Both the position numbers and the translations under genes were made by a program. A DNA stretch of 64,000 nt from Rhodospirillales bacterium (lineage in GTDB: Bacteria; Pseudomonadota; Alphaproteobacteria; Rhodospirillales; Defluviicoccaceae): positions 37,566-101,565 of the forward strand of contig JAEULH010000035.1 of the NCBI GenBank assembly GCA_016793925.1, read 5' to 3'. Shown here piece after piece: positions 33,669 through 42,136 of the stretch. Below the pieces are notes generated by a model, which saw nothing but the letters and a program-made list of their open reading frames with translations, searched no databases and had not been told where the DNA came from. Numbering within the stretch: the stretch's first letter is position 1; each line of letters starts with the position of its first letter.

Positions 33669-34436
33669 TCAATGCCGGCCGGCCTCGGCGACCACGCGGA
33701 CCGATGGACCGCCACCATCCACCGGCTCCGCCTCGCCGTTTGCGGGTTCCAAATCCTGCAGCCGTCCTTCGGCCTCCGCCAGTCGCGAGGCGAGGGACCG
33801 GATCTCGGCGCGAAGGAGTTCGAGCTCACGGTTAACCGGGTCGGGACAGCCCTCCGCAGTCGTCCCGTAGGCGCGGAAGCGGGCGTCACCGGCACGGCCG
33901 TTCGCCGGGACGACATGGGCGGGGATGCCGACCGCGGTCACGCCCTCCGGGACATCTCTTGTCACCACGGAATTGGCGCCGACGCGCGCGCCGTTGCCGA
34001 CGGTGATCGGACCGAGAATTTGCGCACCGGAGCCGATAATGACGTTGTCCTCGATGGTCGGATGGCGCTTGACGCTCACCTGGCTGCGCGCATCCACCGA
34101 CGGCGCGATGCCGCCGAGGGTCACGGCGTGATAAAGGGTCACGTCGTCGCCGACCTCGGAGGTCTCGCCGATGACGACGCCCTGCCCGTGATCGATGACG
34201 AGGCGCCGGCCGATGGTCGCGCCGGGGTGGATCTCGACCCCGGTCAGGAACCGCGAAAGCTGCGAGACGCAGCGCGCTACAAACGTCAACTTGTGGCGCC
34301 AAAGGCTGTGGGCGAGCCGATGCAGCACAATGGCGTGGAAGCCCGGGTAGCAGACCGCGACCTCCCAGCGCGAGCGCGCGGCAGGATCGCGATCGACGAA
34401 CGCACGGACATCTTCTTCAAGCCTCTTGAAAAACAT
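33669..34436 (-). CDS. cysE: Serine O-acetyltransferase
   Basis: This 255-residue left-handed beta-helix enzyme acetylates serine for cysteine synthesis. It opens [20 protein letters not shown]. The catalytic region is [19 protein letters not shown] and [10 protein letters not shown], followed by hexapeptide repeats ([20 protein letters not shown]) and GIPAHVV. The last ~45 residues form a charged coiled coil ([20 protein letters not shown]). The start is the ATG at 34436. It is first in the operon cysE-iscR-isc, tying cysteine production to the genes that consume cysteine sulfur. Confidence 0.92.
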   Translation of the reverse strand: MFFKRLEEDVRAFVDRDPAARSRWEVAVCYPGFHAIVLHRLAHSLWRHKLTFVARCVSQLSRFLTGVEIHPGATIGRRLVIDHGQGVVIGETSEVGDDVTLYHAVTLGGIAPSVDARSQVSVKRHPTIEDNVIIGSGAQILGPITVGNGARVGANSVVTRDVPEGVTAVGIPAHVVPANGRAGDARFRAYGTTAEGCPDPVNRELELLRAEIRSLASRLAEAEGRLQDLEPANGEAEPVDGGGPSVRVVAEAGRH

Positions 34437-34516
34437 GTTGCCTGCTTTAAGTTGACCTGCTCCGCGTCCTGCAGCCGGGCGCGGGTCAGCAATGGCGTAC
34501 CGCCGGCTCGCTCGGT

Positions 34517-34545
34517 ATATATGATGCCTGACTAATGCGGTCAAG
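34517..34545 (-). promoter_or_regulatory. Sigma70-type promoter of the cysE-iscR-isc operon
   Basis: On the minus strand, TTGACC (34545-34540), a 17-base spacer and TATATA (34522-34517) are close to consensus at ideal spacing. The predicted transcript starts near 34510, giving a ~75-base leader before cysE. Confidence 0.65.
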
Positions 34546-34546
34546 A
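34528..34546. promoter_or_regulatory. Inverted repeat in the isc promoter spacer (candidate IscR/Rrf2 site)
   Basis: On the plus strand, CCTGAC, 7 bases (TAATGCG), then GTCAAG. Read on the minus strand it is CTTGAC-N7-GTCAGG, with arms matching at 5 of 6 positions. It covers the -35 box and part of the spacer, where bound repressor would block RNA polymerase. The TTGAC...GTCA(A/G) form resembles sites recalled for Rrf2 proteins of alphaproteobacteria. Confidence 0.5.
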
Positions 34547-34644
34547 ATATCCGGCCGCGCCGGAGCGGGCAAAAGACCAATGGACGAGCGAGGATGTCGG
34601 ACTATTTCGGGCCGATCACGGCGCATTTGTAGTCAGGCAGGGCA

Positions 34645-35292
34645 ATGCCGCAGGTCATCTTCAACGGGACGGAAGGGCGACTGGAAGGTCGCTACCATCA
34701 CGCCAGGACGTCCGGGGCGCCGATCGCGCTAACCCTTCACCCGCACCCGCTACATGGCGGTACGATGAACAACCGCATCGTCTTCACCATGTACCAGGCT
34801 TTCCAGCGCCGCGGCTTTTCCGTGTTGCGGTTCAACTTTCGCGGCGTCGGCCGGTCCCAGGGGCGCTTCGACGGCGGCCATGGCGAACTCAGCGACGCCG
34901 CCTCGGCGCTCGACTGGATGCAGACGATCAATCCGAACGCGTCGGGCTGCTGGATCGGCGGCTACTCCTTCGGCGCCTGGATCGGCATGCAACTCCTGAT
35001 GCGCAGGCCCGAGATCGACGGCTTCATCTCCATCGCGCCTCCCGCCGGCGCGCTCGATTTCTCGTTTCTCGCGCCCTGTCCGGCGTCGGGCATTATCATT
35101 CACGGCGGCGCCGACGAGGTCGTGCCCGGAGACGTCGCGGCCAAGCTCGCGCGCAAGCTGAGCAGCCAGAAGAGCGTCGAGGTCGAGTACAAGGAGATCG
35201 CCAAGGCCGACCACATGTTTTCCGGCCACATGGATGAGTTGGCGGCGGCGGTGGAGGCCTACCTCGGCAAGGCGCTGGCGCCGGCGGGATAG
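34645..35292 (+). CDS. Alpha/beta-hydrolase (COG2945 type)
   Basis: This 215-residue cytosolic alpha/beta-hydrolase has a family oxyanion-side motif LHPHPLHGGTMNN. The strand-loop is RFNFRGVGRSQG, the nucleophile elbow GGYSFGAW, the acid in HGGADEVVP, and the histidine in KADHMFSGH. No lid domain or signal peptide is present. The substrate is unknown. It is divergent from the isc operon. The start is the ATG at 34645 with AGGCAGGG upstream. Confidence 0.82.
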   Translation: MPQVIFNGTEGRLEGRYHHARTSGAPIALTLHPHPLHGGTMNNRIVFTMYQAFQRRGFSVLRFNFRGVGRSQGRFDGGHGELSDAASALDWMQTINPNASGCWIGGYSFGAWIGMQLLMRRPEIDGFISIAPPAGALDFSFLAPCPASGIIIHGGADEVVPGDVAAKLARKLSSQKSVEVEYKEIAKADHMFSGHMDELAAAVEAYLGKALAPAG

Positions 35293-35308
35293 CGCGAACG
35301 CCGTCTGC

Positions 35309-35629
35309 TCAAGGGGACGCGACCAGCTTCAAGCCGACGATGCCGGCGACGATCAGGCCGATGCAAACGAGGCGCAACACCTGCGTCGGCTCGCCGAACA
35401 GAAGGATGCCGGCGATCGCCGTACCCACCGTGCCGACCCCCGTCCACACGGCGTAGGCCGTGCCCAGCGGCAACGTTCGCAGCGCCAGGCCGAGAAGCAG
35501 GAGGCTGACAATCATGCTGGCGACGGTCAGCGCCGTCGGCATCAGCCGTGAAAACCCGTCCGTGTATTTCAATCCGACCGCCCAGCCGACCTCGAACAGA
35601 CCGGCGGCGAGGAGAATGAGCCAGGCCAT
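35309..35629 (-). CDS. gdx: SMR-family guanidinium exporter (SugE/Gdx type)
   Basis: This 106-residue protein with four transmembrane helices functions as an antiparallel dimer. The Gdx/SugE subtype is marked by [18 protein letters not shown], which carries the essential glutamate and the G-W-A-x-x-L-K-Y-T signature, and by [11 protein letters not shown] and [15 protein letters not shown]. Its inferred role is proton-coupled guanidinium export. No guanidine riboswitch is recognisable upstream, where anmK ends 17 bases earlier. The start is the ATG at 35629. Confidence 0.88.
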   Translation of the reverse strand: MAWLILLAAGLFEVGWAVGLKYTDGFSRLMPTALTVASMIVSLLLLGLALRTLPLGTAYAVWTGVGTVGTAIAGILLFGEPTQVLRLVCIGLIVAGIVGLKLVASP

Positions 35630-35646
35630 GCCGCGCCGACCCTTGC

Positions 35647-36756
35647 TCACCGCCGGGGCTGCGGCAACCGGACGACGCCGCCGGTGAGGGGAGCGGCGAC
35701 GCCGGTCGTCGTCGGCAGGCTCAGCGGCAGGCCGCGCAGCGAGCGGACGGCAAGGTAGGCGAAGGCCTCCGCCTCCAGCGAGTCGCCGCGCCAGCCGACC
35801 GCCTCGACCGGATCGACGGGCGCCGCGACCGCTTCCGCGAGCCGCGCCAGCAGCACCGGGTTGCGCCGCCCGCCGCCGCAGACGAGCCAGCGCTTGGCGC
35901 CCTCGGGGAAGAACGCCTGCGCGCGGGCGATGCTGAGCGCGGTAAAGGCGCTGAGGGTGGCCGCGCCGTCGTCGACCGACAGGCCGTCGAGGCTGGCCAG
36001 GGCCGCGGCGAATGCCTCGCGGTCGAGCGACTTCGGCGGCGGCGCAGCGAAGAACGGATGGCCGAGGAGCGCGTCCAGCCGGGCCGTGTCGACACGACCG
36101 CGCGCGGCGTGGCGGCCGTCCTGGTCCATGGCCGCGCCGGTTGTCGTCGCGAGCCAGTCGTCGATGAGCGCGTTGCCGGGACCGGTGTCGAAGGCAAGCA
36201 CCGGCGCGGGTGCGGCGCCGCGGGCGGCGCCGATCCAGGTGACGTTGGCGACGCCGCCGATGTTGACGACAGCGACCGGACCTGCGAGCGCGCGAGCGAG
36301 TGCGGCATGATAGAGCGGAGCGAGCGGTGCGCCCTGACCGCCCGCGGCAACGTCGGCGGCGCGAAAACTGTCGACGACGGCGATCCCTGTGCGTTGCGCC
36401 AGCCTCTCGCCGTCGCCGATCTGGACCGTCACGCCGCGCTCGGGACGGTGCAGCACGGTCTGGCCATGGAATCCGATCACGTCGATCTCGCCGGGGGGCC
36501 GCCCGGACCGGCGCAGAAGCGTTTCGACAGCGTCGGCGTGGCGATCGGTCAGCGCGGAGATCAGGTCCGCATCCGCAGGGCCGGGACAGCGGCCAAGCAT
36601 GGCGCGGAGCCGGGCGCGAAACGCCGCTGGGTAGGGGACGGTGATCGCGCCGGCGAAGGTCGTCGCCCTTTCGCCGTCCGTGACGAGCAAAGCGGCGTCG
36701 ATCCCGTCGAGCGACGTTCCGCTCATCAGACCGATCGCCGCCAGCGACTCAGACAA
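35647..36756 (-). CDS. anmK: Anhydro-N-acetylmuramic acid kinase
   Basis: This 369-residue ASKHA-fold kinase recycles anhydro-MurNAc from peptidoglycan turnover to MurNAc-6-phosphate. The motifs are [73 protein letters not shown] and [10 protein letters not shown]. The start is inferred as the TTG at 36756, ten codons ahead of MSGTS, as in other family members. The ATG at 36726 would remove the first strand. It is divergent from tyrS. Confidence 0.9.
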   Translation of the reverse strand: MSESLAAIGLMSGTSLDGIDAALLVTDGERATTFAGAITVPYPAAFRARLRAMLGRCPGPADADLISALTDRHADAVETLLRRSGRPPGEIDVIGFHGQTVLHRPERGVTVQIGDGERLAQRTGIAVVDSFRAADVAAGGQGAPLAPLYHAALARALAGPVAVVNIGGVANVTWIGAARGAAPAPVLAFDTGPGNALIDDWLATTTGAAMDQDGRHAARGRVDTARLDALLGHPFFAAPPPKSLDREAFAAALASLDGLSVDDGAATLSAFTALSIARAQAFFPEGAKRWLVCGGGRRNPVLLARLAEAVAAPVDPVEAVGWRGDSLEAEAFAYLAVRSLRGLPLSLPTTTGVAAPLTGGVVRLPQPRR

Positions 36757-36908
36757 GGCCTGGTCGGCGCGCGCCGGCGCGTTGTCGGTCTCGCCTGAAC
36801 ATGCTAACCCTCGCGATCGACAAACTCGACGACCCCGCGAACGCGACACGCGCGTACTCGGCCAAGGCCGCACATTACCGCAAATCCTCGACCCACGGCA
36901 GCTTCCCG

Positions 36909-38168
36909 ATGACCTCTTCCCTTTCTTCGTTTCTCGAAACCGTCGTCGAGCGCGGTTTCCTGCACCAGTGCACCGACCTGGAAGGCCTTGCCGCGGCCGC
37001 GGAGGCTGGGCCGATTGCCGGCTATATCGGCTTCGACTGCACGGCGCCCAGCCTGCACGCGGGCAGTCTCGTCTCCATCATGCTGCTGCGCGCCTTCCAG
37101 CGCGCCGGGCACAGGCCGATCGTGCTGATGGGCGGCGGGACGAGCAAGATCGGCGACCCCTCGATGCGGGACGAGGCGCGCAAGCTCCTGGGCGAGACGG
37201 AAATCGCCGCCAACATGGCCGGCATTCGCCGGGTCTTCTCGCGCTTCCTGCGGTTCGGCGAAGAGCCGGGCGGGGCAATCATGGTCGACAATGCGGATTG
37301 GCTCGACGGGCTCAATTACATCGCCTTTCTCCGCGACTACGGCCGCCACTTCTCGGTCAACCGGATGCTTGCCTTCGACTCGGTCAAGCTGCGGCTCGAA
37401 CGCGAACAGGCGCTGAGCTTTCTCGAGTTCAACTACATGATCCTGCAGGCCTACGACTTCCTCGAACTCGCTCGTCGCCACGACTGCACGCTGCAGATGG
37501 GCGGCTCCGACCAGTGGGGGAACATCGTCGGCGGCGTCGAACTCGCCAGGCGGGTCGACGGGCGCAGCGTCTTCGGCCTGACGACGCCGCTCCTGACCAC
37601 GGCGTCGGGCGCAAAGATGGGCAAGACGGCCGCCGGCGCAGTCTGGCTCAACGCCGAGATGCTCTCGCCCTACGACTACTGGCAGTTCTGGCGCAACACC
37701 GAGGACGCGGACGTCGGCCGCTTCCTCCGCCTGTTCACCGAACTGCCGCTCGACGCCATCGCCGACCTCGAAGCGCGCGAAGGCGCGGCGATCAACGATG
37801 CGAAAATCGTCCTTGCCGACGAGGCGACCCGGCTTTGCCATGGCGAGGAGGCGCGGGTGCAGGCGGCGGAGACGGCGCGGCGGACCTTCTCCGATGGCGC
37901 GACCGGCGAGGGCCTGCCCGCGGCGACGATCGCTCGGGTCGAGCTGGAGGCCGGGTTGGCGGCGCTGGAGGCCTTCCGCCGGGCCGGGCTTGCCGCGACC
38001 AACAGCGAAGTCCGACGCCTGGTCAAGGCCGGCGGCGCCCGCATCAACAACATCGCCTTCAGCGATGAAGGCAGGAAGATCACCCTTGCCGATCTCGACG
38101 ACGAAGGCGTCGTCAAGCTGTCGGCGGGCAAGAAGCGGCACGCGCTGCTCCGCGTTGCGGCCGGCTGA
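36909..38168 (+). CDS. tyrS: Tyrosyl-tRNA synthetase
   Basis: This 419-residue class I synthetase has a HIGH-equivalent [14 protein letters not shown], the tyrosine pocket [11 protein letters not shown], and [13 protein letters not shown]. The KMSKS loop reads [15 protein letters not shown], a usual TyrS variant, and a C-terminal S4-like domain ends the protein ([17 protein letters not shown]). The start is taken as the ATG at 36909; an earlier in-frame ATG at 36801 gives an unusual extension. It is divergent from anmK. Confidence 0.95.
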   Translation: MTSSLSSFLETVVERGFLHQCTDLEGLAAAAEAGPIAGYIGFDCTAPSLHAGSLVSIMLLRAFQRAGHRPIVLMGGGTSKIGDPSMRDEARKLLGETEIAANMAGIRRVFSRFLRFGEEPGGAIMVDNADWLDGLNYIAFLRDYGRHFSVNRMLAFDSVKLRLEREQALSFLEFNYMILQAYDFLELARRHDCTLQMGGSDQWGNIVGGVELARRVDGRSVFGLTTPLLTTASGAKMGKTAAGAVWLNAEMLSPYDYWQFWRNTEDADVGRFLRLFTELPLDAIADLEAREGAAINDAKIVLADEATRLCHGEEARVQAAETARRTFSDGATGEGLPAATIARVELEAGLAALEAFRRAGLAATNSEVRRLVKAGGARINNIAFSDEGRKITLADLDDEGVVKLSAGKKRHALLRVAAG

Positions 38169-38315
38169 GGTCGGCCCGTTCGCGCTTGGCGCATGCCTGC
38201 CATGCGTTCCGCGCGGCCCTGCAGGCGCGAAGGCCTTTTGAAAATCCCTTGCGCCGCGGCTACCCTTTACGAAGGGGCGGTATAAGCTCCGACCTAATAA
38301 ACCAAGGAGGAGAAG

Positions 38316-38735
38316 GTGACCGTTCTCCGCTGGGAGTCGGCGATGCAACTGGGGGTGCCCGCGATCGACGCGGACCACAAGAGGCTCGTCGGCCTTCTCA
38401 ATCAGTTGCATTACGCGGTGATCGCCGGCGAGGATGAGGAGGGCATCGGGCGCCTGCTCGAAGATCTCGTCGGCTACACCCAGACGCATTTCGCTCGGGA
38501 AGAAGACCTGATGGAGCGGGGCGGCTATCCGGAGCTGCAGCATCATCGGCAGATTCACGAGCGGCTCGCGGACCGTATGCAGGCTTTCCGCGACTCGTTC
38601 CTGCAGTCGCCGGACGACTTCGACATGCATCGCTTCTACGACTTTGTCTCCGGCTGGTTGCTGCACCACGTCCTCGGCGAGGATATGAAGCTCAAGCCGT
38701 ACGTGGAGAGGGCGATAAACGTCGCGTGCGCCTGA
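38316..38735 (+). CDS. Bacteriohemerythrin
   Basis: This 139-residue single-domain hemerythrin has a non-haem di-iron O2-binding site. The predicted ligands are H21 (DADHKRL), H58 and E62 (THFAREE), H77 and H81 (HHRQIHERL), and H118 and D123 (LLHHVLGED). It is stand-alone with no kinase or chemoreceptor domain, so it likely serves O2 storage, sensing or detoxification. The start is a GTG at 38316, preceded by AAGGAGGAGAAG, one of the strongest ribosome-binding sites in the window. Confidence 0.92.
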   Translation: MTVLRWESAMQLGVPAIDADHKRLVGLLNQLHYAVIAGEDEEGIGRLLEDLVGYTQTHFAREEDLMERGGYPELQHHRQIHERLADRMQAFRDSFLQSPDDFDMHRFYDFVSGWLLHHVLGEDMKLKPYVERAINVACA

Positions 38736-38762
38736 GCAGGCGCAAGCCGCCGGCAGGTCGGA

Positions 38763-41700
38763 TCAGGGGCTCGCGTTCGGCGCCGGCGAAAACGTGTCCT
38801 GCGGCGGTGTCCGGTCGAAAATGCTGAAGATGTTGCGCAGGATCCCCGGCGTCAGCATGCTGACGGGATTAACCGAAATGTTCGGTTGCGCCATCGTTCC
38901 GGTAACGCCGTAGCTCACGGCGAACAGGCCTCCGCCGCGCTCGCCGCCGCTGAACAGGCCGCCGATCAGCGGCAGCCGTCCCAGAAGCGAGTTGAGGACA
39001 TAGAACGGGACGAGCGTCCCGCGGACGTCGATCAGGTCCCTGGCGATGTCGTAGGTGCCGGACGCCGTGGCGCCGAGGGCCGTTCCGTGCATCTTGGCCT
39101 CGCTGAGGGTGAGGAGGTCGTCGCGCAGCGAGAACGGGACGTCGAGCGTATCGAAGGCGATGCCCTCGCCGCGGAGCAGCTCGATGACGCCGGTGAGCGC
39201 CATCACGTTCAGGATTTGCGCCAGGATCGGCGCCCTGATCAGGTGAAACCTCTTGATCTTGAGCGTGCCGTCGAGCGCCAGGGCGTGCGGGTCGATATCG
39301 TCGAACATGCCGTCGATCCTGAGTTCACCGCCCTGGAAATCGGGGAAAATGTTGAACGCGCGCAGCGCCGAGCCGGCATTGTCGGCGCGAACGCGCAAGG
39401 TGCGCGCCGACGCTCCGGCCGGCGCAATGTCGACCGTCACCGGCGAGCCGTCGCCGACCAGGCCTTCGACCTGCACCAGTCTGAAGACACCGCGTTCGCG
39501 CACCACGGTTGCGGAAACGGCGCGAATCGGCGTGTCCGCTTCGAGCCACAAACGATCGAGATCGGCGGACAGCGTGAAGTTGTCCAGCGCCGCCGTGTCG
39601 GTGCCCTCCGTCGCCTTGTGCTCTCCTTCCAGGAGCGGATGGACATCGAGGCGATTGCCGCCGATCACCACGTCCCAGCCTCCGCCCGGCATCGCGGTCA
39701 CAATGGCCGACGCATCGGTGTTGCCGCTGATCAGACGATCGACGATGACCCGCTCCAGCGTCCCCTTGCCGCTGAACGCGACGGATCCTGAGGCTTCCAA
39801 CGCCGGCGCCGAGATCGACGCGCGGCTTACTTCGGCGAGGTGATCGCCGACGAACCGTCCCTTGGCGAACATGAAGGTCCGCTTGCCGCGTTCCTTCGCC
39901 CAGCCGAGGGGTGGAAAGTTCAGCGCCGCCTGGCTGGCGTCCACATCGACGTCGAAGTCGATGTCGCGCTCGTTCTTGAAGATGACGGTCGACTGCGCCG
40001 CCAACGGCCCGTCGACCCACGGGTCCAGGGTTGCGACGACGCTGGGTTCGATCCTGCGCAAGGCGTCGATGGACATGCTCGGGACCGCCAGATCGATCCG
40101 GCGCAGGTAGGGTGCGCCGACGGCGAAGTTCTCGTGCCACGCCACCCGACCCGCGATGTTTTCGAAACTGACCGGGCCGAGCACGTCCATGCCCTTCTCG
40201 TCGATGTCGAGGTGCAGGTTGCCGCCGGTCACGTTGCCGCCGATGAGCGCGTCGGGGATGAACAGGTTGCTGACATCGCCGCGCGCCCTCAGCTTGACGT
40301 CCTCGATCTCGGGGTCCTTGACAAGAGGCAGGGTCAGCTCAAGCGAGGAGACGACGTCGCCGCGCGACTCGGCGGTGTTGATGGCGATGTTCTTGGTGTA
40401 GCCGAACGGCTCGTGCGCAAGAAACCTGAGCGCCGCCGGCACCGTGCCTCTGATCGCGGTTTCCAGCCGCAGGGTTGGCGCGTCCGCGCGGAGGTCGGAG
40501 ATGACGGCGGTGCCACCGGTGACGGTAAGACCGCTCGTCTCACCGCTGTCGATCGCGATCTTCAGGCTTTGCAGATCGAATGTCGCCGTGCCCGTGGCGT
40601 TGCGCAGCGGCGGCGCCGGCGGCAGGTAATCGACCTGCAGGCGAGATGCCCGTCCCTGCCCGGACAGTTTGGTGACGTCCGTCCCTTTGCCGGTCGGCCC
40701 GAACTCGATGTAGATGTCGCCCTGCTCCAGCGAGCCGGATGAGAGATGGGCGAGAGCCCAATCGCGACCGCCCGAAGCGACGATTTTCGGCCAGTAGAGG
40801 GCGAGGTTGTCGACCTTGACCCGGCCGAGGTAAATATGCGCCGCGCCGCTGAGATCACCGCCGAGAGCGCGAGCCTCGCCGTCGACCTTGACCTTCGCTC
40901 CGCCGAGGTCGAGGTCGATGGACACGTCAGACGCGGCGTCCGCGTCGATGTCGTAGCGGCCCTGCGCGGCGACGGACGCGAGCGGGAAGGTCTGGTCGAT
41001 CGGGCCCGGCAGATACACGCTGGTGTTGTCGGCAAAGCTGATCGCCGACGGCTCCATCTCGACGCTACCGGAAGTGGCGTCATAGCGTCCTCTCAACGCG
41101 AGTTCACGGACGTCGAGCTTCTGCGCCGCCTTTTCGTCGAGGCCGAACTGCGCCGCGAGCGGTGCGGTGAGCTCCAGCCGGCCGCTGCCGCCACTGACGT
41201 CAAAGCTGAGCTGGCGCAGCGTTCCATCGCTTCCGGTTTCGATTCTGGCGGTTCCGGCGAGCGGCAGGTCGACGCTCTGCAGCGGGCTCAGCGCGGGCGT
41301 AACCGCCGCGAACGGGGCGGGGCGGAAATTCTGAAACCGAACCTGCAGCGCCATCGCCCCGGTCGCCGCGGTAGCGAAACCGTCGATATCGGCAAGCGCG
41401 CGCTCCTGACCGGCGCTCAGGGCAACGCGTGCATCCAGAGACATGCTCCTGGCCGCCCGCACGAGCTGCCCCTTCGCGAGGCGACCCGCCCAAACCGCAT
41501 CGAGCTGTCGGTCGCGGTAGACGATCCGGCCGTTGGTGATCGTGACCACGTCGAGGTAGCTTAACGGATCCGCCGGATCTCGTGGGGTCGCGAGCGCAGA
41601 CTGGACGAACGCGCTGAACGGCGTCGCGCTGCCTTCGCCTTCGGCGAGAGCGAATTCGAGCGTGCCGTCCTTGCGGCGAATCAGGTTCACCAGCGGTCTG

Positions 41701-42113
41701 TAGAGGTGGATTTCGGTGGGAGCCAGGCGAAAATCGCGCAGCGCGTCGGAGCTCAGCGCGACGCTGAGCTCCGGAACGTGGGCGATGGGAGCGCCGTCGG
41801 GCGTGCTTGCGGCGACATTGAGAAAGCGGACATCGAGGCCTTCGGCCCAGTCGGTCCACGACACGACCAGATCCGCGATCTCCACGTGAAGATTCGGAGT
41901 AGCCCGGTTGATCAGGAACTCGAGCGTCGGCACGGCCCATGAAAGCGACACGGGCCCCTGGCTCAGCCGCCACGCAACGGCAGCGCCGACCAGCACGGCC
42001 GCGACAAGCACGCCCATAAGCAGGTAGAAAAGTGTGTGGGCGGTGCGTTTGAGCAACTGGTTTGACGGCTTTATGACGAGAAGCGCTGGGGCGGGCGTCG
42101 GGCACGGCATCAT
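38763..42113 (-). CDS. Large AsmA/YhdP-like membrane-anchored protein (DUF3971)
   Basis: This 1116-residue protein has one N-terminal transmembrane helix (about residues 28-50, TLFYLLMGVLVAAVLVGAAVA) and a very long periplasmic beta-rich body. Members of this YhdP/TamB/AsmA class form hydrophobic-groove bridges and are implicated in phospholipid transport to the outer membrane. LHVEIADLVVSWTDWAEGLD near the N-terminus and the AsmA-like C-terminal region (LRIDGMFDDIDPHAL, RLPLIGGLFSGG) support this. It is divergent from glnE, with only 23 bases between start codons. Confidence 0.82.
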   Translation of the reverse strand: MMPCPTPAPALLVIKPSNQLLKRTAHTLFYLLMGVLVAAVLVGAAVAWRLSQGPVSLSWAVPTLEFLINRATPNLHVEIADLVVSWTDWAEGLDVRFLNVAASTPDGAPIAHVPELSVALSSDALRDFRLAPTEIHLYRPLVNLIRRKDGTLEFALAEGEGSATPFSAFVQSALATPRDPADPLSYLDVVTITNGRIVYRDRQLDAVWAGRLAKGQLVRAARSMSLDARVALSAGQERALADIDGFATAATGAMALQVRFQNFRPAPFAAVTPALSPLQSVDLPLAGTARIETGSDGTLRQLSFDVSGGSGRLELTAPLAAQFGLDEKAAQKLDVRELALRGRYDATSGSVEMEPSAISFADNTSVYLPGPIDQTFPLASVAAQGRYDIDADAASDVSIDLDLGGAKVKVDGEARALGGDLSGAAHIYLGRVKVDNLALYWPKIVASGGRDWALAHLSSGSLEQGDIYIEFGPTGKGTDVTKLSGQGRASRLQVDYLPPAPPLRNATGTATFDLQSLKIAIDSGETSGLTVTGGTAVISDLRADAPTLRLETAIRGTVPAALRFLAHEPFGYTKNIAINTAESRGDVVSSLELTLPLVKDPEIEDVKLRARGDVSNLFIPDALIGGNVTGGNLHLDIDEKGMDVLGPVSFENIAGRVAWHENFAVGAPYLRRIDLAVPSMSIDALRRIEPSVVATLDPWVDGPLAAQSTVIFKNERDIDFDVDVDASQAALNFPPLGWAKERGKRTFMFAKGRFVGDHLAEVSRASISAPALEASGSVAFSGKGTLERVIVDRLISGNTDASAIVTAMPGGGWDVVIGGNRLDVHPLLEGEHKATEGTDTAALDNFTLSADLDRLWLEADTPIRAVSATVVRERGVFRLVQVEGLVGDGSPVTVDIAPAGASARTLRVRADNAGSALRAFNIFPDFQGGELRIDGMFDDIDPHALALDGTLKIKRFHLIRAPILAQILNVMALTGVIELLRGEGIAFDTLDVPFSLRDDLLTLSEAKMHGTALGATASGTYDIARDLIDVRGTLVPFYVLNSLLGRLPLIGGLFSGGERGGGLFAVSYGVTGTMAQPNISVNPVSMLTPGILRNIFSIFDRTPPQDTFSPAPNASP

Positions 42114-42136
42114 GCGGCAAAGCCCGGATCTTGAAC

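Noticed and set aside
36804..38669. 621-codon leftward open frame over tyrS and the hemerythrin gene
   Set aside because: Antisense to two genes with complete catalytic or metal-binding motifs; an artefact of high GC.
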